7,563 bases of DNA from CBDUBU01 sp965365465. GTDB taxonomy: Bacteria > Bacteroidota > Rhodothermia > Rhodothermales > DASSAV01. The stretch is taken from contig CBDUBU010000199.1 of NCBI GenBank assembly GCA_965365465.1, forward strand, positions 1-7,563, in the 5' to 3' direction. A program made the translations under genes and the position numbers. The notes below the pieces were generated by a model that made no database searches, was not told the origin of the DNA, and saw only the letters and a program-made list of their open reading frames with translations. Each line of letters starts with the position of its first letter. Position 1 is the stretch's first letter. Below are positions 1 to 6,736 of the stretch, piece by piece.

Positions 1-3000
1 GCCTTCCTGTCCGGGCAGCGACGAGGCGCGTGAGAAGGGGTGAAACAGCCGCTCTAGCTGTTCCTGTGTCATCCCGATTCCGGTGTCGCTCACGCGAAAA
101 ACGAGTTCATCTCCCGTCTGCTTCCGAATCCGTGCTACGGCAAGGATAATGAAGCCGTTCTTCGTAAACTTTGCTGCGTTTGAAAGGAGGTTGAACAGAA
201 TCTGGCGAACCTTGACGGGGTCGGAGCACACACGGCCGAGATCGCCATCCGTCTCAATACGTAACTGGTTATGGCTTTTTTCAACGAGGGGCTGGATTGT
301 GCTGCGTACGTTGGCAATCAGGGGTTCTACCTCGACATCTTCAATGTAAAGCTCCATTCGTCCGGCCTCGATCTTGGACAGATCAAGAACTTCATTGATC
401 AGGCCCAGAAGATGCCGGGCGGCTGTTTGAATCTTCTGGAGGTCAGGCGCCAGATGCTCTGCGTCGGTTCCCTCGGTGTCCTCCACGAGCATCTCAGCAT
501 ATCCGATGATCGCGTTCAACGGCGTGCGCAGTTCATGGCTCATATTGGCAAGAAACTGGCTCTTGGCCTTGTTGGCTGCTTCCGCCAGTTCCTTCGCGTG
601 CTCTGCTTCCTGCCGGGCCTGTTCCAGATCCTCGGCATACCGCTTCTGCGCGGTAACGTCGCGGAAGAACCAGATGCGGCCGTAGTAGTCGCCTTCGCTG
701 CTTGTAACCGGGGCGCTGTAGCGGTCAAACACCCGGTTGTCGCGCAGGGTGATTTCATCGCGGGCTACCTCCTGCGGGTGCGCATACAGGTACGCAACCT
801 GTGTGAGAAACTCCTGCGGGTCCTTGAGTTGGTTTACCACTGCCTGAACCGCTGCTTCATCAGACTGGGTTTCAATCACATCACGCGGGATATGCCACAT
901 CTCGACAAAGCGATGATTATAGGAAAGGATCTTCCCCTCGTCAGAGACTACCAGAATACCGTCGATGGAGGCTTCGCCCTGCGCTTCCAGAAGGGTCTTC
1001 TGTAACCGAAGGGTTCGCTCGGCTTCTACGCGCTCGGTGATGTCGCGCGAGTTGACGAGAACGCCCTCGATGGCGGAGTCTGGAGACAGGGTTGTGCCAA
1101 CCCCCTCGATCAGACGCCAGGAGCCGTCCTTGTGGCGGAACCGGAACACGGCGGTTGCTTGCGCTCCCGGATTTTCCACGACGTGTTGCAGGCTTTCCGC
1201 CGTGGTCGGTATATCTTCTTCCGGAATGTAGCTGAAGACGTTCTTCCCGATCAGATCCTCCGGCTCGTAGCCGAGCATCCGTTTGATGGCCGGACTCTGA
1301 TAATGGATTTCACCTTGCGAACCGACAATCGAAATCAAATCGAGTGCATTCTCGATCAGCCTGCGGAAGTGTTCTTCGCTGCGTCTGAGCGCTGTTTCGG
1401 CCTCTACGCGCTCGGTGATGTCGCGTGCGACGGCAATCACCACGGGCTGGCCGAAATACGTAGAGCGCTTGACCGCGACCTCTTTCGGGAAGATGCTCCC
1501 GTCCTTGCGGCGGCCCCACCACTCGAAGCGTTGCGGCTCGCCGGCTACGGCCCGTCCGAAGGCCGCCATCGTGGCCTCCACATCGACCCGTCCGGGCGCT
1601 GCGAGTATATCAGGCGTTTGCCCGATGAGTTCTTCCCGTGAATAGCCGTAAGCCCGCAGAACAGCTTCATTGACATTGAGAAACCGTCCTTCGAGATCCT
1701 GAATGTAGACCAGTTCCGTCAGGTTGTCGAACAGGCCCCGGTAGCTCTCTTCGCTGGCGCGGAGCGCTTCTTCGGCCTGCTTGCGTTTCGTGATGTCAAC
1801 GAGGGAGGTCACCAGCGCCTGCTGACCATCATAGACAATGCGCTGCACGGAAAGAGAAACCCAACGGGGTTCGCCGTCGAATCGTTTGACACGCAGTTCC
1901 AGGTCGCGCACGTACCCGTCTTGTCGTATCGCCGCGAGCACCTGGGGGCGATCCGCAGCATCAAAATAGAAATCTGGTGTTTTCTGGCCTACTAAACTGC
2001 CGGTAGTGGCTCCTATAAGCGTTTCCAGGCGGTCGTTGGCATAGAGAATGGAACCGTCCTCCAGGCGGCTCAGCAGAAGCGGAGTAAGGCCAGCCTCCAC
2101 GATGGCGCGAAAGCGCTGTTCCGCCTGCGCCAGTTCCTCTGTGCGCTCGGCCAGTTCCGCCGTGCGTTCCTGCACACGCCGTTCTAATTCCTCATGCGCC
2201 TGTTGCAGTGCGGCTTCGGCCTGTTTGCGCTCGTCAATGTTGCGAACGATAGCCAGGATCCGGTCGTTGCCGAGGAGGGCGACCCGGTGCAGGCTGACTT
2301 CCACCCATCGTTTTTCTCCGGACCTCCGCCGGATCAACCATTCAAAGAGTTGCGGCTCTCCTGCCGCAGCGCGCATCAGGCGCTCTCCGGCATGTTCTTT
2401 ATCGAAACCCTCGTTCCCTGCGCTGATGCCGCCGACACCGATTTCCTTCAGTTCCTGAAGGGAGCAGCCGTGGAGCTCGCACGCTTTGCGGTTGGCGTCA
2501 ACGATTGCACCGGTTTCGATATCGTGGACAAACATGGCGTCCCCCGCCAGTTCAAACATCATGCGATAACTTGCATCCGAAAGTCGCAGCGCTTCTTCTG
2601 CTTCCTTCTGGTCCGTGATGTCCTGGAGGGTTCCGAACATGCGAACCGGCTCGCCGTGCAGGTCTACCTCGACTTCGCCGCGACCATGCACGACCCGCAC
2701 GGCCCCATCCGGACGGATGATTCGGTGCTGAAACTGAAAGGGCTGCCCTTCCCGTTGAATCCGTTCGACCGAGTCGAGCACGCCTTGACGATCCTGCGGG
2801 TGAATGCGCGCCACATAATCAGCAAAGGCGACCTCCTCGTCGCGTGGAGGGAGGCCATAGATGCGGAACATCTCCTCAGACCATTTGACATGACTGCTAC
2901 CGGTTTTCCAGTTCCAGCTTCCGAGGCGTGCGATACGCTGCGCCTCGGCAAGCTGACGCTCCCGCTCCCGAAGCGCTGCATCTGCATACGCACGATCTAC

Positions 3001-3111
3001 CTGTTGCCGTGCGATCTGGTCGGACAGATGCCGTTTTTCCAGTTCCAGGTCCTCAATCCGGCTCTGGAGTGCGTCGAAGTTCAGGTCGGTCCTCTGGGCA
3101 GGTTTATCCAT
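1..3111 (-). CDS. Multi-PAS cytosolic sensor histidine kinase (C-terminus beyond window)
   Basis: Senses an unknown signal, autophosphorylates on histidine and passes the phosphate to a response regulator. 1037 residues are visible and the frame is open through base 1, so the C-terminus is missing. Order: coiled coil about 12-57; PAS1 60-167 (starts LGSWNW); PAS2 180-293; coiled coil 294-332; PAS3 333-441; PAS4 455-566; PAS5 581-692; PAS6 705-820; HisKA 851-917 with H-box SHELRTPLNAIIGY and phospho-acceptor His859; HATPase_c from about 963 with N-box NLLSNAAKF, G1 box DTGIGM (1009-1014) and F-box LFHPF. The G2 box lies off the edge. Most PAS domains end in DIT-type motifs (DITDQK, DITKRK, DITERV). 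There is no signal peptide or membrane helix, so it is cytosolic. No LOV cysteine motif (NCRFLQ-like) is seen, arguing against blue-light sensing. The ATG at 3111 is forced by an in-frame TAA at 3129-3127. No Shine-Dalgarno precedes it. It may be a hybrid kinase with a receiver domain outside the window. Family call is near certain; signal and partner are unknown. Confidence 0.96.
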   Translation of the reverse strand, partial: MDKPAQRTDLNFDALQSRIEDLELEKRHLSDQIARQQVDRAYADAALRERERQLAEAQRIARLGSWNWKTGSSHVKWSEEMFRIYGLPPRDEEVAFADYVARIHPQDRQGVLDSVERIQREGQPFQFQHRIIRPDGAVRVVHGRGEVEVDLHGEPVRMFGTLQDITDQKEAEEALRLSDASYRMMFELAGDAMFVHDIETGAIVDANRKACELHGCSLQELKEIGVGGISAGNEGFDKEHAGERLMRAAAGEPQLFEWLIRRRSGEKRWVEVSLHRVALLGNDRILAIVRNIDERKQAEAALQQAHEELERRVQERTAELAERTEELAQAEQRFRAIVEAGLTPLLLSRLEDGSILYANDRLETLIGATTGSLVGQKTPDFYFDAADRPQVLAAIRQDGYVRDLELRVKRFDGEPRWVSLSVQRIVYDGQQALVTSLVDITKRKQAEEALRASEESYRGLFDNLTELVYIQDLEGRFLNVNEAVLRAYGYSREELIGQTPDILAAPGRVDVEATMAAFGRAVAGEPQRFEWWGRRKDGSIFPKEVAVKRSTYFGQPVVIAVARDITERVEAETALRRSEEHFRRLIENALDLISIVGSQGEIHYQSPAIKRMLGYEPEDLIGKNVFSYIPEEDIPTTAESLQHVVENPGAQATAVFRFRHKDGSWRLIEGVGTTLSPDSAIEGVLVNSRDITERVEAERTLRLQKTLLEAQGEASIDGILVVSDEGKILSYNHRFVEMWHIPRDVIETQSDEAAVQAVVNQLKDPQEFLTQVAYLYAHPQEVARDEITLRDNRVFDRYSAPVTSSEGDYYGRIWFFRDVTAQKRYAEDLEQARQEAEHAKELAEAANKAKSQFLANMSHELRTPLNAIIGYAEMLVEDTEGTDAEHLAPDLQKIQTAARHLLGLINEVLDLSKIEAGRMELYIEDVEVEPLIANVRSTIQPLVEKSHNQLRIETDGDLGRVCSDPVKVRQILFNLLSNAAKFTKNGFIILAVARIRKQTGDELVFRVSDTGIGMTQEQLERLFHPFSRASSLPGQEG
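1021..1047. repeat. Direct repeat copy A within the kinase gene
   Basis: This 27-nt stretch matches 1399-1425 at 26 of 27 bases; the only difference is the fourth base, t here and c there. On the coding strand it encodes the end of PAS5, including DITERVEAE (residues 690-698). The two copies are 378 bp apart, exactly 126 codons, so recombination between them would remove or add one whole PAS module in frame. Confidence 0.85.
1399..1425. repeat. Direct repeat copy B within the kinase gene
   Basis: Partner of the repeat at 1021-1047. It encodes the end of PAS4, including DITERVEAE (residues 564-572). Near-identity at the DNA level, including third codon positions, suggests recent duplication or gene conversion between neighbouring PAS modules rather than only protein-level constraint. 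Confidence 0.85.
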
Positions 3112-3151
3112 GGGAGGAGAGACGGGTTAGTGGTAAGCATGAGCGCCTTAA

Positions 3152-3178
3152 GATCCGTGAGGATCGGTTGTTGGATCC
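3152..3178 (-). promoter_or_regulatory. Mutually exclusive hairpins in the presumed kinase leader
   Basis: Read on the minus strand there are three arms: GGATC (3178-3174), GATCC (3165-3161) and GGATC (3156-3152). The middle arm can pair with the upstream arm across an 8-nt loop, or with the downstream arm across the 4-nt loop TCAC, but not both. It lies 41-67 nt before the kinase ATG, so it would be in the mRNA leader if transcription starts further upstream. Arms are only 5 bp, so this may be chance. Confidence 0.25.
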
Positions 3179-3337
3179 GACAGATACGGGACTTTCGGGG
3201 CAAAGGTTTGCCTGAAAAGCAGATTGCAGGGAAGCGGCCTGTCAAACAAGCAAAGTCAACAAGTTATAGCAAGGCGGCGGCAGCTTCAAGTGTTTCATAC
3301 CGGCGCCGAGGGGTCACTTCATGGTGACGAGCTTGCT

Positions 3338-3364
3338 GTTCATAACCCAACGGTGCAGTTCATA
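3338..3364 (+). promoter_or_regulatory. Tandem GTTCATA heptamers upstream of the efflux operon
   Basis: GTTCATA occurs at 3338-3344 and again at 3358-3364, start-to-start 20 bp, close to two turns of the DNA helix. A shorter TTCATA match also lies at 3294-3299. The pair sits just upstream of the promoter candidate at 3369-3404, which is where an activator would bind same-face direct repeats. The role as a regulator site is inference. Confidence 0.3.
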
Positions 3365-3368
3365 CAGG

Positions 3369-3404
3369 TTTGCCATCAGTTGTTGAGTCCAACAGTTATC
3401 TTTG
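3369..3404 (+). promoter_or_regulatory. Candidate Bacteroidota-type promoter of the efflux operon
   Basis: TATCTTTG at 3397-3404 is an exact match to the TAnnTTTG -7 element of the Bacteroidota primary sigma factor. TTTG at 3369-3372 could be the -33 element, but the 24-bp spacing is longer than usual. Transcription would start near 3410, giving a leader of about 40 nt before the ATG at 3453. A sigma70-like alternative (TTGAGT at 3383-3388, 17 bp, then TTAAGA) has a poor -10 element. Confidence 0.4.
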
Positions 3405-3435
3405 GTTAAGAATGATACGCACCTATCGACTTCTC

Positions 3436-3445
3436 CTCTATAGAG
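3436..3445. repeat. CTCTATAGAG palindrome just before the adaptor start
   Basis: A perfect 10-bp palindrome ends 7 bp before the adaptor ATG. It overlaps a second inverted pair, TTCTC (3431-3435) and GAGAA (3443-3447). It could be a repressor half-site pair or a small RNA structure at the ribosome entry site. It also contains the in-frame TAG (3441-3443) that fixes the adaptor start. Confidence 0.35.
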
Positions 3446-3452
3446 AACGGCC

Positions 3453-4724
3453 ATGAAAAAGATTCTGATCCTGGTTGCCGTGCTCGTGTTGCTGGTTGCG
3501 GGGGCCTGGTATATTCGCCGTGGGGATGAGATAACCCGCGCTTACCGCTTTGTCGAACTGGAACGCGGCGATGTTGAGGCCACGGTTAGCGCTACCGGTA
3601 CGCTTGGCGCTGTACGCACCGTCGACGTGGGCACACAAGTATCCGGACAGGTCGATGCGATCTATGTGGATTACAACGACCGGGTCAAGCAGGGGCAGCT
3701 CATTGCCCGGATCGATCCGACCCTGCTCAAGCAGGCGGTTACAGAGGCTGAGGTGAATCTCCGCCGAAGCCGGGCGCAACTCGATCACTCCGAAAAGGTC
3801 TTTGAACGCATCAAACTCCTCCACGATAGCAAGGTCACAACCGACAGCGAATTCGAGACGGCCGAGTACGACCTGGCGGTTGCGCAGGCAAGCGTCGCTT
3901 CAGCAGCGACCAGCCTGGAGCGCGCCGAGCGCAACCTGGCCTATTCAGAGATCTTCGCGCCGGTCAATGGAGTCGTCGTCGAGCGAAATGTAGATGTAGG
4001 GCAGACGGTGGCTGCAAGTCTTTCGGCCCCTACCCTTTTTCTCATTGCAGAGGATCTGTCTCAGCTTGAAATCCTCGCCAGCGTCGACGAGAGCGACATT
4101 GGAAAAATCGAGCAGGGCATGGAGGTGCGTTTCACCGTGCAGGCTTATCCTGACCGCCCATTTCATGGAACGGTGCGGCAAGTCAGGCTTCAGTCCAAAG
4201 TTCAGGAAAACGTAGTGACCTATACCGTAGCCATCCACGTCAGGAACGATGACGGCAAGCTCCTGCCCGGCATGACGGCTACGGTGGATTTTCTTCTCGA
4301 AAGAGCGGAAAACGTGTTGAAGATACCCAATGCAGCGCTGCGCTTCAGGCCCACGGAAGAGATGATGGCTGAGATGCGAGCGCGTCGTGAGCGTGAGGGG
4401 GCAGACGCAGACAGTTCGGAGCAAAGGCGGCCCCGCAGTAATGCACAGCAAGAAGGCAGGTCGGGAGGCGCTCGCCGTTTGCCGGACATCTCCATGCTGT
4501 GGTATCTCGGCGAGGCCGGTGAACTCGTCGGCGCGCCGGTTCGCACCGGGATCTCGGATGGTCAGGCGACAGCGATCGAGCCGCTGCGTTCAGAGCTGAA
4601 GCCGGGTTTGCAGGTTATCGCGGGTGTCACGGAAAATACCGGGGAGTCTGCCGCCGCCAATCCTTTCCAGCAGAATGGCAGCAATGGACAGGGCGGCAAC
4701 AGGTTTCGGCCCGGAGGCTTTTAG
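3453..4724 (+). CDS. MacA-like periplasmic adaptor (membrane fusion protein) of an ABC efflux pump
   Basis: Bridges the inner-membrane ABC transporter to an outer-membrane channel. 423 residues. An N-terminal membrane anchor (about 4-20) follows MKK. The two lipoyl halves are at about 55-88 (ATGTLGAVRTVDVGTQVSGQ spans 47-66, very close to E. coli MacA) and 165-187 (FAPVNGVVVERNVDVGQTV). A helical hairpin at about 90-163 carries the TolC-contact pattern R119-L123-T130, with Thr where AcrA and MacA have Ser. A beta-barrel follows at about 200-285. A charged low-complexity insertion at about 300-343 precedes the membrane-proximal domain, and the last 20 residues are Asn/Gly-rich. An in-frame TAG four codons upstream makes ATG 3453 the only sensible start; no strong Shine-Dalgarno is seen. 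First gene of a three-gene operon, 31 bp before the ATPase. Could be named an RND-type adaptor, but the neighbours assign it to an ABC pump. Confidence 0.95.
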   Translation: MKKILILVAVLVLLVAGAWYIRRGDEITRAYRFVELERGDVEATVSATGTLGAVRTVDVGTQVSGQVDAIYVDYNDRVKQGQLIARIDPTLLKQAVTEAEVNLRRSRAQLDHSEKVFERIKLLHDSKVTTDSEFETAEYDLAVAQASVASAATSLERAERNLAYSEIFAPVNGVVVERNVDVGQTVAASLSAPTLFLIAEDLSQLEILASVDESDIGKIEQGMEVRFTVQAYPDRPFHGTVRQVRLQSKVQENVVTYTVAIHVRNDDGKLLPGMTATVDFLLERAENVLKIPNAALRFRPTEEMMAEMRARREREGADADSSEQRRPRSNAQQEGRSGGARRLPDISMLWYLGEAGELVGAPVRTGISDGQATAIEPLRSELKPGLQVIAGVTENTGESAAANPFQQNGSNGQGGNRFRPGGF

Positions 4725-4755
4725 GCAGCCACCTGAAACGCAAACACCAACCCGC

Positions 4756-5505
4756 ATGAAAGACTTGGTTATCGAGACGCAGGGGGTTACGAAGGTCTAC
4801 CAGATGGGCCAGACAAAGGTGCGCGCGCTGGACGGCATTGATCTGCACATAGAACGCGGAGAGATGGTTGCCATCATGGGCGCTTCCGGCTCGGGCAAGT
4901 CGACGCTTATGAATATCCTCGGTTGCCTGGACTTTCCGACAGAAGGAACCTACCATCTCGATGGAATCCGGATTGACGGATTGAGCAAGAACCAACTTGC
5001 CGACATTCGCAACCACAAGATCGGGTTCGTTTTTCAAGGTTTCAATCTTCTGGCGCGCACCTCTGCGCTGGAGAACGCGGAACTGCCGCTGCTCTATGAA
5101 CGCTCTGGAAAAAAGATCGACACCCGGCAACGGGCGCGTGAGGCGCTGGAGCGTGTCGGGCTTGGCGACCGCATACACCACGTTCCGAGCGAACTCTCCG
5201 GGGGGCAGCAGCAGCGGGTTGCCATTGCCCGTGCGCTGGTGACGCAACCGGCGTTGCTGCTCGCGGATGAGCCGACCGGCAACCTCGATAGCCGCACTTC
5301 CGTCGAGGTGATGGCCTTGTTCCAGGAACTCAACGAGCAGGGCATCACGCTCCTCATTGTTACGCACGAGCCGGACATCGCACGCTACGCCAAGCGTATC
5401 GTGGAAATGCGTGACGGGCACATCATTCGCGACGTGCCTGTTGAGAATCGGTTGATCGCTGCGCATGACGCAGCGCGGTTTGAAGCAATGACAACGGCTT
5501 ACTAA
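4756..5505 (+). CDS. MacB-type ABC transporter ATP-binding protein
   Basis: Cytosolic ATPase that powers the adjacent permease. 249 residues, the usual size for the LolD/MacB-type nucleotide-binding family. Walker A GASGSGKST at 42-50, Q-loop Gln94, signature LSGGQ at 147-151, Walker B LLLADEP ending at 173 with catalytic Glu172, D-loop NLDS at 176-179 and switch His204 are all intact. The sequence VYQMGQTKVRALDGIDLHIERG near the N-terminus is split by normal A-loop spacing (Tyr15). I chose ATG 4756 because it gives the standard short lead before the first strand. The frame stays open back to 4624 with earlier ATGs, but those overlap the adaptor tail and would add unrelated residues. The gap to the adaptor is 31 bp and to the permease 13 bp. 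No Shine-Dalgarno is visible. Confidence 0.96.
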   Translation: MKDLVIETQGVTKVYQMGQTKVRALDGIDLHIERGEMVAIMGASGSGKSTLMNILGCLDFPTEGTYHLDGIRIDGLSKNQLADIRNHKIGFVFQGFNLLARTSALENAELPLLYERSGKKIDTRQRAREALERVGLGDRIHHVPSELSGGQQQRVAIARALVTQPALLLADEPTGNLDSRTSVEVMALFQELNEQGITLLIVTHEPDIARYAKRIVEMRDGHIIRDVPVENRLIAAHDAARFEAMTTAY

Positions 5506-5518
5506 CCCACCGACTACC

Positions 5519-6736
5519 ATGAAAACCAGTCGCCTCATCAGGGTCGCCGCACAAAGCATCCTCAAAAACAAGATGCGCACGTTGCTGACGATGCTCGGCA
5601 TCATCATCGGCGTTGGAGCGGTTATCGTGATGGTAGCTGTCGGTTATGGGGCGCAGTCACAGATTGAGGCGAAGATTCTCAATCTCGGCACCAACATGAT
5701 TGTCATCACGCCTGGTTCCAGCAACCAGGGAGGCGTCAGTCAGGGCGCACAGACCTTCAACCGGTTGACCATCAAGGATGCCGAAAAACTTGAGCGGGAG
5801 GGTCTGCTGACGGCTGCGGTTTCCCCCGTCATCTTTACACGCACGCAGGCCATCGGCGGGGTTGGCAACTGGCGAACGACGATCTATGGCGTAGCGCCTG
5901 ACTATGCAGTTATTCGAAACTGGCCTGCGGCTTCCGGACGCTTTTTCGACCAAGCCGATGTGCGCTCCATGCGTAAGGTAGCAGTTCTCGGTAAGACGAC
6001 GGCTGAAAGCCTTTTTCCCGGTCAGGATGCAGTCGGACAGCAGATCCGGCTCCGGGACGTGCCCTTTCAGATAATCGGGGTGCTGGCTGAAAAAGGACAG
6101 ACGGCAGAGGGGGCCGACCAGGATGATGTCATACTTGCTCCTTTTACAACCGTGCAAAGCCGCCTCGCCGGTCGGCAGTTTATCGCCCAGGTTCTGGTAA
6201 GCACCTCCTCACCCGATGATCTTGCCGCCGCTCAAGAAGAGATCCGGCTCATCATGCGTGAGGCGCATGGTCAGGCCGAAAACGAAGCAGATGACTTTAC
6301 GGTGCGAAACCAGACCGATCTGGCTTCAGCCGCCCAGGGAACCACCGAGGTGATGACCCTGCTACTTGCCGCCATTGCATCGATTTCGTTGCTGGTAGGA
6401 GGCATCGGCATTATGAACATCATGCTGGTGTCGGTTACGGAGCGCACACGTGAAATCGGCATCCGCCTTGCCATTGGCGCCCGTGGATCCGACGTGATGA
6501 CGCAGTTTCTGGTAGAGAGCGTCGTGATGAGCATTTTAGGCGGATTGATCGGCGTAGCTGTCGGATACGGAGGCGCCTACGTGCTTGAGCAGATGACCGG
6601 CTGGGAAACGGTCGTGGCGCCGCAGATGGTGTTTATCGCGCTTGGTTTTTCGGCGGCGGTAGGCATTTTCTTTGGCTTCTATCCGGCCCGAAAAGCCGCG
6701 TCTCTCGACCCTATTGAGGCGCTTCGTTACGAATGA
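5519..6736 (+). CDS. MacB/FtsX-family ABC transporter permease
   Basis: Inner-membrane subunit, expected to work as a homodimer with the upstream ATPase and the adaptor. 405 residues, typical for the stand-alone permease version. Transmembrane helix 1 is at about 21-43, followed by a large periplasmic MacB_PCD domain (about 44-270). Three C-terminal helices (about 277-303, 327-355, 368-390) form the FtsX domain. Family signatures are VTERTREIGIRLAIGA at 306-321 and the C-terminal YPARKAASLDPIEALRYE at 388-405. ATG 5519 is the only usable start: an in-frame TGA at 5489-5491 lies upstream with no other start between. No Shine-Dalgarno is seen, so translational coupling across the 13-bp gap is plausible. 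In E. coli MacB this part is fused behind the ATPase. Substrate (macrolide, peptide, lipid or other) cannot be read from the sequence. Confidence 0.96.
   Translation: MKTSRLIRVAAQSILKNKMRTLLTMLGIIIGVGAVIVMVAVGYGAQSQIEAKILNLGTNMIVITPGSSNQGGVSQGAQTFNRLTIKDAEKLEREGLLTAAVSPVIFTRTQAIGGVGNWRTTIYGVAPDYAVIRNWPAASGRFFDQADVRSMRKVAVLGKTTAESLFPGQDAVGQQIRLRDVPFQIIGVLAEKGQTAEGADQDDVILAPFTTVQSRLAGRQFIAQVLVSTSSPDDLAAAQEEIRLIMREAHGQAENEADDFTVRNQTDLASAAQGTTEVMTLLLAAIASISLLVGGIGIMNIMLVSVTERTREIGIRLAIGARGSDVMTQFLVESVVMSILGGLIGVAVGYGGAYVLEQMTGWETVVAPQMVFIALGFSAAVGIFFGFYPARKAASLDPIEALRYE

Larger units (their letters stand above)
3112..3452. other. Divergent intergenic region between kinase and efflux operon
   Basis: About 340 bp without a convincing gene. 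It separates two genes read away from each other, so it should carry the promoters of both. It contains, left to right: alternative hairpins at 3152-3178, a GTCAC-N6-GTGAC inverted repeat at 3313-3328, two GTTCATA heptamers at 3338-3364, a TAnnTTTG-type promoter candidate at 3397-3404, and a CTCTATAGAG palindrome at 3436-3445. I searched for a comparable promoter on the kinase strand and found only one-mismatch versions with no well-spaced upstream element. Short open frames crossing it show no recognisable protein family. Confidence 0.7.

Noticed and set aside
271..1005. A 244-codon plus-strand open frame antisense to the HisKA and PAS region
   Set aside because: It is the complement of conserved kinase codons; the protein shows no family features.
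2194..3327. A 377-codon plus-strand open frame antisense to the kinase
   Set aside because: It overlaps a gene with clear PAS and kinase motifs on the other strand, its translation has no recognisable domain, and long antisense frames are common in GC-rich coding DNA.
3313..3328. GTCAC-N6-GTGAC inverted repeat
   Set aside because: Arms of 5 bp with no extension and no supporting second copy are too weak to call an operator.
3322..3337. Sigma54-like element with GG and GC at the right 10-bp spacing (TGG, then TTGCT)
   Set aside because: Bases between the two blocks do not match the CACG of the consensus, and no activator gene is visible; it is within chance expectation.
3224..3409. A 61-codon open frame in the intergenic region
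   Set aside because: It has no recognisable motif and spans the candidate promoter and repeat elements, so a regulatory reading fits better.
4624..4755. Longer N-terminus for the ATPase starting inside the adaptor gene
   Set aside because: The extra 44 residues are not typical of the family, and their composition reflects the adaptor's overlapping low-complexity tail.
4627..5607. A 326-codon minus-strand open frame across the ATPase gene
   Set aside because: It covers all the ATPase motifs of the plus strand and starts inside the permease gene; it is an antisense shadow.
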